In this document: in pieces, positions 52,323-60,104 of the stretch
Position numbering within the stretch: the stretch's first letter is position 1
How the letters are laid out: each line of letters opens with the position of its first letter
NCBI GenBank assembly: GCA_964559355.1
Contig: CAZLHQ010000001.1
Span: forward strand, 66,298 to 130,297
Source of the DNA: JAEUMD01 sp964559355
GTDB lineage: Bacteria; Pseudomonadota; Alphaproteobacteria; Rhizobiales; Hyphomicrobiaceae
Length of the DNA: 64,000 bases
Direction: 5' to 3'
Translations under genes and position numbers: made by a program
Notes under the pieces: model-generated
What the model was told of the DNA's origin: nothing
Seen by the model: only the letters and a program-made list of their open reading frames with translations
Database searches by the model: none

Positions 52323-52754
52323 ATGATGATCTCGACACGTATTGCGGCTCCTGCTTTTGCCGCCGCCGTGCTGCTTGCCATCGGTGTTGCAAAGGTACAG
52401 GCGCATGGAGATGTCCAGCCGCAGCCTGTCGATACCAAGGGCCTGGAGCAGCTGGGTGAGAAATGGCGGGACAAGAACCCCTATACCGGCAACGAGCTCG
52501 CCATCAAGATCGGGTCGTCCGGCTATAATCAGAACTGCGCGCGGTGCCACGGATTGGAAGTGATCTCGGGCGGCCTCGCACCGGATCTGCGTTATCTGGA
52601 AAAGGGTCAATCTGGCGACGAGTGGTTCATGGAGCGCATTCGCAAGGGTGCCACGATCAACGGTGTCACCAAGATGCCGGCGTTCGAGGGTGTGTTGAGC
52701 CAGGAAGCCATGTGGGCAATCCGTGCCTTCATAGAATCCAAGCACGAGGGCTGA
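52323..52754 (+). CDS. pedF: Cytochrome c-550, PedF type
   Basis: 143 residues. The signal peptide APAFAAAVLLAIGVAKVQAHG directs it to the periplasm. A single c-type haem site is NQNCARCHGLEV, and TKMPAFEGVL supplies the axial Met. PYTGNELAIKIGSSGYNQNC is typical of the PedF/TIGR04494 group, the electron acceptor of PQQ alcohol dehydrogenases in pseudomonads. A GCGGAG box lies 4 bp before the first of two adjacent ATGs (52323 and 52326). First gene of the plus-strand quinoprotein run. Confidence 0.9.
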   Translation: MMISTRIAAPAFAAAVLLAIGVAKVQAHGDVQPQPVDTKGLEQLGEKWRDKNPYTGNELAIKIGSSGYNQNCARCHGLEVISGGLAPDLRYLEKGQSGDEWFMERIRKGATINGVTKMPAFEGVLSQEAMWAIRAFIESKHEG

Positions 52755-52773
52755 GCCCAACGGGGCCGCCGGC

Positions 52774-53667
52774 ATGCACCACAGCAGAATTTTCGACACC
52801 ATCCGATTTCGAGCGAGGTCCTTGTCGGGCCTCGCTCGTTTTTTCGTATGGCTCGTGATGTCGTTGCCCACAGTCCAGGCGCACGCGCGCCCGCTCGACG
52901 ACGTCAAGTCGAGCAAGGTCCTGCACGTCATCGTCTACGAGGACAACGCGCCCTATTCGTGGACCGACACAGACGGCAAGGTGAAAGGCATCGACGCGGA
53001 CATCGCACGGGCAGCCGCATCGCGGATGGGGGTGGAAGCCAACGTCATCGCGCGCATCGCCGGAGAGGAAGTGGACGACGACCTGCGCTCCAACATCTGG
53101 CAGGGGCCGCGCACGGGTGGCCTCAAGGGCGATGTGATGATGCATGTGCCCATGGAGAAGGAGTTTATTTCTCGCAATAACCTTGTGGCGATCTCCAATG
53201 CCTATCATCACGAGAAGGTCGTGCTGTTCGTCCATCCCGATATGGTCGATGCCAATGCCGGCCTGAGCGCGTTTCGCAACGCCAAGCTCGCCGTGCAGTT
53301 CGCAACGTCGGCTCACTACTACGTCATGTTTGCCGATGGCGAGGCTTACAAGACCAACGTCAATCCCTATCGAAAGTTGCCCGATGTCGTGGCGAGCTTT
53401 CTCGATCGCCGTAACGCCGGCGTGATCGGCGTGCGCACGGAGCTGGAGGCGGCGCTTGCCGGCCACCGCACCGACGTGAGCATGCTGGAGCCGGTGTTCA
53501 ATACCCACCTGCGCATGAGCTGGACCATTGGCACGGCGGTCAAGGAAGATAGTCGCGACACTGGCTACGCCTTAGGCAACGCCTTGCGGGCCATGGAAGC
53601 GGAAGGCGAAATCGACCGGATTTTTGCCAGCTATCACGCGACCCGCGTTCCGCCGCCCGTTCCTTGA
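52774..53667 (+). CDS. MoxJ/XoxJ-like periplasmic binding protein (TIGR03871)
   Basis: 297 residues from the ATG at 52774. It is a family of periplasmic solute-binding-fold proteins associated with quinoprotein dehydrogenases: LHVIVYEDNAPYSWTDTDGK, GIDADIARAAASRMGVEAN, GDVMMHVPMEKEFISRNN and VMLEPVFNT-like MLEPVFNTHLRMSW. It is thought to help assemble or activate the dehydrogenase. The signal peptide (LARFFVWLVMSLPTVQAHA) is encoded across a perfect terminator hairpin. There is no good ribosome site at 52774; a TTG at 52820 (after GAGG) would also keep a signal peptide, so the start is uncertain. Confidence 0.82.
   Translation: MHHSRIFDTIRFRARSLSGLARFFVWLVMSLPTVQAHARPLDDVKSSKVLHVIVYEDNAPYSWTDTDGKVKGIDADIARAAASRMGVEANVIARIAGEEVDDDLRSNIWQGPRTGGLKGDVMMHVPMEKEFISRNNLVAISNAYHHEKVVLFVHPDMVDANAGLSAFRNAKLAVQFATSAHYYVMFADGEAYKTNVNPYRKLPDVVASFLDRRNAGVIGVRTELEAALAGHRTDVSMLEPVFNTHLRMSWTIGTAVKEDSRDTGYALGNALRAMEAEGEIDRIFASYHATRVPPPVP
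52810..52844 (+). terminator. Strong intrinsic terminator inside the start of the MoxJ-like gene
   Basis: CGAGCGAGGTCC and GGGCCTCGCTCG form a 12-bp stem (one T-G pair) around TTGTC, directly followed by six T. It is 56 bp after the cytochrome stop and overlaps the sequence for the MoxJ-like signal peptide. It probably ends part of the cytochrome transcripts, lowering expression of the genes behind. Confidence 0.8.
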
Positions 53668-53790
53668 GGGGCGCGCGCGGGTTCGCAGCGTTGACTTCAG
53701 GTCGCCAGCCTTGCGCATTTGGCCCCGCGCGCAGACCCGACTTGTGATAGGCTCGTCGGCCAAGGGATCAGCAGTTGGTGGCAAAGAGCG

Positions 53791-54645
53791 ATGGTAAACT
53801 TCTTCAATTGGCATCGATACGCAACTGCCGCATTGAGCTTCACCGTTCTGGTGGTGGCAGGCAGCTGCGTGATCCCACCGCGTGCGAGCGCTGCGCCGGG
53901 TAACGATCCGCTCGGATCGATCATGTGGACCGAGATGAAGGCGCAGTTCTTCGGCGATGCCAATGTGGTGTTTGACGATCGCATCAAGGTCGTGGTGCCG
54001 CAGATTGTCGAGAACCAGGCGCAGGTGCCGGTGACGGCGGATGCGCGGGCGCTGCCCGATGTGCGCAAGTTGGTCGTGTTTGCCGATCTCAATCCGATCC
54101 AGCACGTATTGACGCTCAGTGTTGCCAAGGCGAAGCCGTTCATTGCGTTTCGCATGAAGGTGGAGCAGGGCACGCCGGTTCGCGCGGCCGCGTTGACAGG
54201 TGATGGCGTGTGGCATGTCGGCAGTGTCTTCCTCGATGCTGCGGGTGGTGGATGCTCTGCCCCAGCCATGGCCCGCAAGGACGCCGATTGGTCGGTGACG
54301 GTCGGCCATGCCCAGGGCAAGCTGTGGCGCGAGGCCGATGGCATGGCGCGCGTTCGGTTTCGCGTCCGTCATCCGATGGACACCGGGCTCGCCCGCGACA
54401 ACACGCCAGCCTATTTCATCGAGAAGCTCGACCTGCGCGCCGCCGATGGCGCCTCGCTTGCCACTGTCGAGCTTCGCGAGCCGATGAGTGAGGATCCGAC
54501 GCTGACTTTGCTGGTCCACCTGCCCATCCACGACAAAGCGCTCAGCATCGTCGGCCGCGACAACAATGGCGATGAATATCGTTCTCTGATACCAGCGCCG
54601 TGGCTGAGTGCAGATACACCAGCGAGCAAGGTGCAGGCGCAATGA
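53791..54645 (+). CDS. Quinoprotein dehydrogenase-associated SoxYZ-like carrier (TIGR04557)
   Basis: 284 residues. A signal peptide (ALSFTVLVVAGSCV...ASA) leads to a SoxY-like half (WTEMKAQFFGDANVVFDDRI, VVPQIVENQAQVPVTAD) with the carrier Cys in DAAGGGCSAPA at about residue 155. A SoxZ-like half follows (ARVRFRVRHPMDTGL, PAYFIEKLDLRAADG). In true SoxYZ the Cys at the end of SoxY holds sulfur intermediates; here the two subunits are fused. Start: ATG at 53791; the longer open frame upstream is not family-like. Translationally coupled to the next gene (ATGA overlap). Confidence 0.87.
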   Translation: MVNFFNWHRYATAALSFTVLVVAGSCVIPPRASAAPGNDPLGSIMWTEMKAQFFGDANVVFDDRIKVVVPQIVENQAQVPVTADARALPDVRKLVVFADLNPIQHVLTLSVAKAKPFIAFRMKVEQGTPVRAAALTGDGVWHVGSVFLDAAGGGCSAPAMARKDADWSVTVGHAQGKLWREADGMARVRFRVRHPMDTGLARDNTPAYFIEKLDLRAADGASLATVELREPMSEDPTLTLLVHLPIHDKALSIVGRDNNGDEYRSLIPAPWLSADTPASKVQAQ

Positions 54646-55646
54646 CGTCGAACTTTGAACGCGAGGCGGGCTGCGAGCGTCCGATCGACCGTCGCGCGGC
54701 CCTGAAGAGATTGGCATCGTTTGCAACGCTGCCAATGCTCATGGGCGCATTCGACGCCAATGCTTCGCCTCTTGCCTACACGATGAAGCCGGTGCCAATC
54801 GCTGACGGCGTGTGGGTTCTCTACGGCGCGCAGGAGGCAATCACAACGTCGAATGGCGGCGCCATCGCCAACATCACTCTGTTCGACACCAGGGATGGTG
54901 CGGTGATCGTCGATACCGGACCTTCCAAGCGTTATGGAACGGCGTTGGAAGCGCTGGCGCGCGAAGTCACGGGAAAGCCCGTCGTTCGCGTATATCTCAC
55001 CCACTTCCACCCCGATCATGTGCTCGGCAATCAGGCGTTCCGTGCCGATGCACTTGCCGCGCCGCGCGGTGTCATCGACGGATTGCAGTCGCTGGGTGAT
55101 GCGTTTGCTTCGGCCATGTATTACGCAGCCGGAGATTGGATGCGCGGCACCGAGGTCGTCGCGCCAGGCCGGATTCTCACCGATGGAATCGAGGAAATCG
55201 GCGGCCGTAGATTCAACTTGCGCACGCTATCGGGCCACACGGACTGCGATCTCATGATCGTCGAGGAGACATCGCGGTTGCTGGTTGCCGGCGATCTGGT
55301 GTTTCTCGATCGCGCGCCGACGACACCGCATGCGGACCTGTCGCGCTGGCGAGCGAGTTTGGACATCATGAATTCGCTTGGAGCCGACAAGGTTGTGCCC
55401 GGGCATGGCCCCGTTGAAGCCGGCAAGCGCGGCATGCAGCAGACTCGTGATTGGCTGGCGGCGATGGAAGATGCGATCCGCGCCGCATTCGAGCGTGGCC
55501 TTTCGATGAATGAGGCGATGGCGGTGCCGTTGCCGGAATGGACCGGCAAGCTCGCACTGGCTCGTTATGAATTCGAGCGCTCGGTGATGCACTTCTTCCC
55601 CAAGCTCGAAGCCGGTGAATGGCCGCGCGTTGATCGCCGCACCTGA
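54642..55646 (+). CDS. Quinoprotein relay system zinc metallohydrolase 1 (TIGR04558)
   Basis: 334-residue metallo-beta-lactamase-fold hydrolase. The N-terminus has an Arg pair before a hydrophobic stretch (DRRAALKRLASFATLPMLMG), so export by Tat is likely. Zinc ligands: THFHPDHVLGN (HxHxDH), LSGHTDCDL, AGDLVFLDRAP and PGHGPVEAG. The ATG overlaps the stop of the carrier gene, so both are made together. The family occurs with PQQ dehydrogenases and SoxYZ-like carriers. By analogy with SoxH-like hydrolases it may release a thioester or similar from the carrier Cys; that is inference. Confidence 0.87.
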   Translation: MTSNFEREAGCERPIDRRAALKRLASFATLPMLMGAFDANASPLAYTMKPVPIADGVWVLYGAQEAITTSNGGAIANITLFDTRDGAVIVDTGPSKRYGTALEALAREVTGKPVVRVYLTHFHPDHVLGNQAFRADALAAPRGVIDGLQSLGDAFASAMYYAAGDWMRGTEVVAPGRILTDGIEEIGGRRFNLRTLSGHTDCDLMIVEETSRLLVAGDLVFLDRAPTTPHADLSRWRASLDIMNSLGADKVVPGHGPVEAGKRGMQQTRDWLAAMEDAIRAAFERGLSMNEAMAVPLPEWTGKLALARYEFERSVMHFFPKLEAGEWPRVDRRT

Positions 55647-55815
55647 GCCCATCAAATGCAAAATTTCGGATGGCTTTGCGTTGCTGCAATCGCGGCCGTT
55701 CGCGGATCATTGCTGCGTTGCGAACCATCGCGTGAACGGCATGTCGAGCGGCTATGCCCGAGACCATCTGCATGTGCGTTTGGCGCTGTATTTATATGTG
55801 CCAACGCGAATTTGT

Positions 55816-55827
55816 ACTATTTGGCAA
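55816..55827 (+). promoter_or_regulatory. Shared 12-bp upstream motif, copy 2 (alcohol dehydrogenase gene)
   Basis: ACTATTTGGCAA, preceded by TTTGT so that TGTACTAT also matches the left arm of the palindrome at 52141. It is 112 bp before the alcohol dehydrogenase ATG, within a 292-bp noncoding region that must hold that gene's promoter. Confidence 0.5.
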
Positions 55828-55938
55828 TAAGAGCCTTAGGCCCCCTGCGATAACGTCGCACCCGGCAAGACTTCCATTGTGCCGCTTAGAGCCCGCCAAA
55901 GGGGAAGCAGCCAGGAAAACAACCAAGGGGAATGCCCA

Positions 55939-57705
55939 ATGAAGACCTGGAAATGGTTCGCGACCGCCAGTGCGCTCGCGTTGTCGGTGGCGCTGACGCA
56001 GCCATCGCTCGCCGATGTCAAGATCGACGATATCGTCAAGGATGCGGAGACCGCTGGTGACGTCGTCTCCAACGGCCTTGGCCCGCAGGGCCAGCGCTAC
56101 AGCTCGCTGAAGAAGGTCAACAAGGATAACGTCGGCAACTTGGTTCCCGCCTGGGCGATGTCGCTCGGCGGCGAGAAGATGCGCGGCCAGGAAACTCAGC
56201 CGCTCGTCAAGGACGGCGTGATGTACATCACCGGCTCCTACAGCCGCGCCTGGGCCATCGATACCAAGACCGGCCATGAGATCTGGCAGTATGACGCCCG
56301 TCTTCCGGAAGGCATCCTGCCGTGCTGCGACGTGATCAATCGCGGCGGCGCTCTCATCAACGACAAGTTCATCTTCGGCACGCTCGATGCCAAGCTGGTG
56401 GCGCTCGATGCGAAGACCGGCAAGGTCGTCTGGTCGAAGAAGATCGACGACTTCCAGGCCGGCTTCTCGTACACCGCCGCGCCGCTGATCGTTCCGTCGA
56501 AGGCGCACGGTCCACTCATCATCAACGGCGTCTCGGGCGGTGAATTCGGCGTCGTTGGCCGCGTCGAAGCACGCAAGGTCGATGATGGCGAGGTTGTCTG
56601 GTCGCGTCCCACCATCGAAGGCCACATGGGCACTCTGAATGGTAAAGATTCGACCATGACCGGCAAGAAGAACGAGACCTGGCCGGGCGATCTGTGGCAG
56701 ACGGGCGGTGGCGCCACCTGGCTCGGTGGCACGTATGATCCCGACACCAAGCTGATCTTCATGGGCGCCGGCAACCCGGCTCCGTGGAACAGCCACATGC
56801 GCCCGGGCGACAACAAGTGGTCGTGCTCGCGCCTCGCCATCGATCCGGAAACGGGCGAGATCAAGTGGGGCTTCCAGACGACACCGAACGACGGTTGGGA
56901 CTTCGACGGTGTCAACGAGGTCGTCTCGTTCGACATGGGCGGTGTCAAGGCCGCTGCCACGGCCGACCGCAACGGCTTCTTCTACGTTCTGAACCGCGAG
57001 AACGGCAAGTTCATCAACGCCTATCCGTTCGTCGCCAAGATTTCCTGGGCGAAGGGCATCGATAAGGATGGTCGTCCGATCTATGTGCCGGATAATCGTC
57101 CGGGCGATCCGTCCAAGGGCGCCGATGGCAAGAAGGGTACGTCAGTGTTCGCAGTGCCGAGCTTCCTCGGCGGCAAGAACTGGATGCCGATGGCCTACTC
57201 CAAGGACACCAAGCTGTTCTACATCCCCTCCAACGAGTGGGGCATGGACATCTGGAACGAGCCTGTGACCTACAAGAAGGGCGCTGCCTACCTCGGTGCG
57301 GGCTTCACCATCAAGCCGGTCTTCGATACCCACATCGGCTCTCTGAAGGCGATGGATCCCGCAACCGGCAAGGTGAAGTGGGAGTACAAGAACAAGGCTC
57401 CGCTGTGGGGCGGCGTTCTGACGACCGCGGGCGGCCTCGTCTTCTTCGGCACACCCGAGGGTGAGTTCAAGGCCATGGACGCTGCCTCCGGCAAGGAGCT
57501 GTGGTCGTTCAACACCGGCTCGGGAATTGTCGGTTCACCGATCACATGGGATGAAGGTGGCGAGCAGTACGTCTCGGTCGTATCGGGCTGGGGTGGTGCG
57601 GTCCCGCTGTGGGGCGGCGAAGTTGCCAAGACGGTTGCCAACCTGAACCAGGGCGGCATGGTCTGGACGTTCAAGCTGCCCAAGAAGGTCGCCAGCAAGA
57701 ACTGA
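55939..57705 (+). CDS. PQQ-dependent alcohol dehydrogenase, lanthanide type (ExaF/PedH-like, XoxF superfamily)
   Basis: 588 residues with signal peptide ATASALALSVALTQPSLA. Eight-bladed quinoprotein propeller with W-motifs such as DPATGKVKWEYKNKAPLWGG and AASGKELWSFNTGSGIVGSP. Adjacent Cys129-Cys130 (GILPCCDVINRG) form the disulfide ring near PQQ. Asp321 in GWDFDGVNE is the catalytic base, and Asp323 two residues on is the extra ligand that marks lanthanide-dependent enzymes. EGHMGTLNGKDSTMTG and GAGNPAPWN resemble the ExaF/PedH alcohol clade more than classic XoxF. AAGGGG lies 8 bp before the ATG. Codon use is strongly biased to C- and G-ending codons, suggesting high expression. Electrons probably go to the cytochrome at 52323. 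Substrate may be methanol or ethanol. Confidence 0.9.
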   Translation: MKTWKWFATASALALSVALTQPSLADVKIDDIVKDAETAGDVVSNGLGPQGQRYSSLKKVNKDNVGNLVPAWAMSLGGEKMRGQETQPLVKDGVMYITGSYSRAWAIDTKTGHEIWQYDARLPEGILPCCDVINRGGALINDKFIFGTLDAKLVALDAKTGKVVWSKKIDDFQAGFSYTAAPLIVPSKAHGPLIINGVSGGEFGVVGRVEARKVDDGEVVWSRPTIEGHMGTLNGKDSTMTGKKNETWPGDLWQTGGGATWLGGTYDPDTKLIFMGAGNPAPWNSHMRPGDNKWSCSRLAIDPETGEIKWGFQTTPNDGWDFDGVNEVVSFDMGGVKAAATADRNGFFYVLNRENGKFINAYPFVAKISWAKGIDKDGRPIYVPDNRPGDPSKGADGKKGTSVFAVPSFLGGKNWMPMAYSKDTKLFYIPSNEWGMDIWNEPVTYKKGAAYLGAGFTIKPVFDTHIGSLKAMDPATGKVKWEYKNKAPLWGGVLTTAGGLVFFGTPEGEFKAMDAASGKELWSFNTGSGIVGSPITWDEGGEQYVSVVSGWGGAVPLWGGEVAKTVANLNQGGMVWTFKLPKKVASKN

Positions 57706-57746
57706 TCGCGTGCGGACGCTCTTAGGGCGTCATCAAGCGAGGGAGC

Positions 57747-57780
57747 GGGGCGAGTAGGGCAACCTGCTCGCCCCTTTTTT
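57747..57780 (+). terminator. Intrinsic terminator after the alcohol dehydrogenase gene
   Basis: GGGGCGAGTAGG and CCTGCTCGCCCC make a 12-bp stem (one T-G pair) around GCAA, followed by six T. It lies 42 bp after the stop codon and should separate the highly expressed dehydrogenase from the regulator gene behind. Confidence 0.9.
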
Positions 57781-57869
57781 CGGGATTTTTTCATCACATG
57801 GTCACCGCCTCGTCGAACAGACTTGCAACCGGCGGCGGTGTTTGAAACATTATCCGGGATGGCAAGAGC

Positions 57870-58583
57870 ATGACGGAACATGCCTCATCGCTCGCATGGG
57901 AGGCGAAGGCTGTGCCAGCCAGTTTCCTCGTCGTTGACGATCACCCGCTGTTTCTGGAAGCGCTGCGGCTTTCGTTAAGCTCGGCCTATCCCAAAGCTGC
58001 TATTTATGAAGCCTCCACGATTGCGGCTGCGCGTGACGAGATTGCCGCTCGGGGGCCATTCGATTTGGTGCTACTCGATCTGTCGATGCCGGGCACTTCC
58101 GGTTTCGAAGGCTTGCTCGAGCTGCGCACGCTCTATCCCAAGCTGCCGGTGGTGATCTGCTCGGGTCTCGAGGACCCACGCATCATCCACGAGGCTATGA
58201 CCTATGGCGCGGCGGGCTTCATCTCCAAGTCGATGCGCCGGTCGGAGCTGGCCGCGGCGGTCGAGGCCGTGATGTCTGGCAACATCTATCTGCCGGCGAG
58301 CTATCAGCCGCCCAAGGCATCGACGACGGCAGGTGACTTGGCGCTGCGTTTGGCATCGCTGACGCCGCAGCAGTTGCGCGTGCTCAAGATGTTGCGCCAG
58401 GGCATGCTCAACAAGCAGATCGCCTACGAGCTCTCGGTCGGCGAGACGACGGTCAAGGCTCACGTATCGGAGATCTTGCGCAAGCTCAATGTCGCTTCGC
58501 GCACGCAGGCGGTGATCGAGGTCTCGAAGATCGATTTCGAAGCGATACTGTCGGATGCGGAAGGCGGCGGCGCAAAGCCGTAG
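57870..58583 (+). CDS. LuxR-family response regulator of the quinoprotein locus
   Basis: 237 residues. A receiver domain has FLVVDDHPLFLEALRL, phospho-Asp in LVLLDLSMPG and Lys in GFISKS. The helix-turn-helix LTPQQLRVLKMLRQGMLNKQ, IAYELSVGETTVKAHVSEIL is nearly the same as that at 30337, so the two are close paralogues. It is like AgmR/ErbR regulators of PQQ alcohol dehydrogenase genes. The gene lies behind the dehydrogenase terminator, so it probably has its own promoter in 57781-57869. No kinase is next to it; the hybrid kinase at 31034 is the best candidate in the window. Confidence 0.88.
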   Translation: MTEHASSLAWEAKAVPASFLVVDDHPLFLEALRLSLSSAYPKAAIYEASTIAAARDEIAARGPFDLVLLDLSMPGTSGFEGLLELRTLYPKLPVVICSGLEDPRIIHEAMTYGAAGFISKSMRRSELAAAVEAVMSGNIYLPASYQPPKASTTAGDLALRLASLTPQQLRVLKMLRQGMLNKQIAYELSVGETTVKAHVSEILRKLNVASRTQAVIEVSKIDFEAILSDAEGGGAKP

Positions 58584-58798
58584 AGCGCTTCAGGGTTGGT
58601 TGGAATCACGCTCGCCGCAGTCACGGCCATGGAGCAATGATTCCATAATCACCAATCACCTGCTTTTCTCCCGGCCACTCATCCGGTATTCGGCCGCCCT
58701 TGCGCGAGCCACGACAAAAGCCGCGCAGTTCCCGCTCGAGCGCCACGCGGTTGTCGAATTTTCATTTGGCTCAGGCGTGGCCGTCAAACCTCTGATGG

Positions 58799-59776
58799 TT
58801 ATTGCTTTGCGGGCCCGGCGACTGCCACTTGCGAATCCCACGCGCCTGTCGTTGCAGTTTCCGTATTGACCGTGGAGCGCAGTGCGGGCGCAGCCGTCTT
58901 GGCCGCTTGTGCTACCGCGCTTTTGGCAGTCTTGGCGGGGCCCTGTGCCGGCGTCGCTGCCGGAGCCTGCGCAACCGCCGGCATCGCAGCAATCGTGGAC
59001 TGCATCGGCTGCGGGTCCAGCCGCACCATCTGGCGAACCAATGTCGTATCTGCCTTGGCCGTATCGTGCGGCAGCACCTGGGTGCCGACGACTTGCGCTT
59101 CGTCATACTTTCCCTGCAGGCCCAGCACGAGCGAGAGGTTCTTTTGCACTTTTGCCGAGCCGCCGCGGCTGGCCGCTTCCTTCAGCAATCGCTCGCTTTC
59201 TGCCGGCTGGCCGTCGAGCGCATAGGCCATGGCCAGGTTGTTCATCACCGAGGCGTTGGAGTTGGAAAGCGACATGGCGCGCTGGTAAAGCGGTATGGCG
59301 TCCTTGTAGCTGCCTTCCTTGGCCAGCGCGGTTGCGCGCGCGGAAATGATGCGCCAGTCCGGCTTGGCAGGGTCGTCGGCGTAGGCGAGCAACTGCTTGG
59401 CGGTTTGAACTTGGTCGAGCTCGAGCGCGAGGCGCCCGTATTCGCCGGCCAGCTCGCGGTTCTGGCCATGATAGGACGAGGCTTGTTGCAGCACGCCCAA
59501 TGCCTGTTGCTTGTTGCCGAGAGCCTTCAGGTTGCGCGCGTAGTTGAGCGCATAATCCAGCGTGCGCGGCGACTTGGAGAATTTTTCGCCCCAGTAGTCG
59601 GTCGCCTTCTCAAGCTCTGTTTGCGGCGTGGCAGCGACTTGCGTTGCGGCCTGGTCTTGCGCCGGCGGCCTTCCCATGAGGTCGGCTGTCAGGTCTGCGC
59701 CCGAGCCTGCACAACCGCCGAGACCTAGCGTCAGTGCGCTGGCGGCGCACAAGGCGAGCCGGCGGACGGTTGGCAT
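58799..59776 (-). CDS. TPR lipoprotein, TadD-like
   Basis: 325 residues from the ATG at 59776. A lipoprotein signal has lipobox LGLGGCAG, so the protein is probably anchored to a membrane. It is followed by tetratricopeptide repeats (ALNYARNLKALGNKQQALGV, AIPLYQRAMSLSNSNASVMN, NLAMAYALDGQPAESERLLK) over about 90-240, then an Ala/Pro/Lys-rich tail. TadD proteins help assemble Flp pili, but no other tad gene is nearby, so that role is uncertain. Two other ATGs 30-39 bp upstream are possible starts. It overlaps nothing and is divergent from the aminopeptidase. Confidence 0.75.
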   Translation of the reverse strand: MPTVRRLALCAASALTLGLGGCAGSGADLTADLMGRPPAQDQAATQVAATPQTELEKATDYWGEKFSKSPRTLDYALNYARNLKALGNKQQALGVLQQASSYHGQNRELAGEYGRLALELDQVQTAKQLLAYADDPAKPDWRIISARATALAKEGSYKDAIPLYQRAMSLSNSNASVMNNLAMAYALDGQPAESERLLKEAASRGGSAKVQKNLSLVLGLQGKYDEAQVVGTQVLPHDTAKADTTLVRQMVRLDPQPMQSTIAAMPAVAQAPAATPAQGPAKTAKSAVAQAAKTAAPALRSTVNTETATTGAWDSQVAVAGPAKQ

Positions 59777-60104
59777 CGAATTTCGTGCGTCGGCACTCAG
59801 CGGCATGGCCCACATCCCGGTTTTGGCAATTGCAAGGCGCGAATCGCCCGTTGTCTTGGGTCGATTTTCTGGGACGGTGGTCAATAAACACTTAACCCGA
59901 TTGCGCCCCGTCATGGCTGCGGCGTGCGCCTGCTGCATGATAAGCGGTTTGGGCGCCGTTGCCGCAGGAGGTGTGCCAAGGCTTGCTCGTGGTGGTATTG
60001 ATGAGCCGTTAGAGTCCGATCGCGAAGTTCGTTTATGAGAGTGCAGCGCTGCCTTACGAACTTCGGAAAGCAGATACTTGGCTGGCGCACGAGGGGGAAA
60101 CGCG

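Noticed and set aside
53572..54735. 387-residue minus-strand open frame opposite the SoxYZ-like carrier
   Set aside because: Covers conserved genes on the other strand and shows no independent coding signs.
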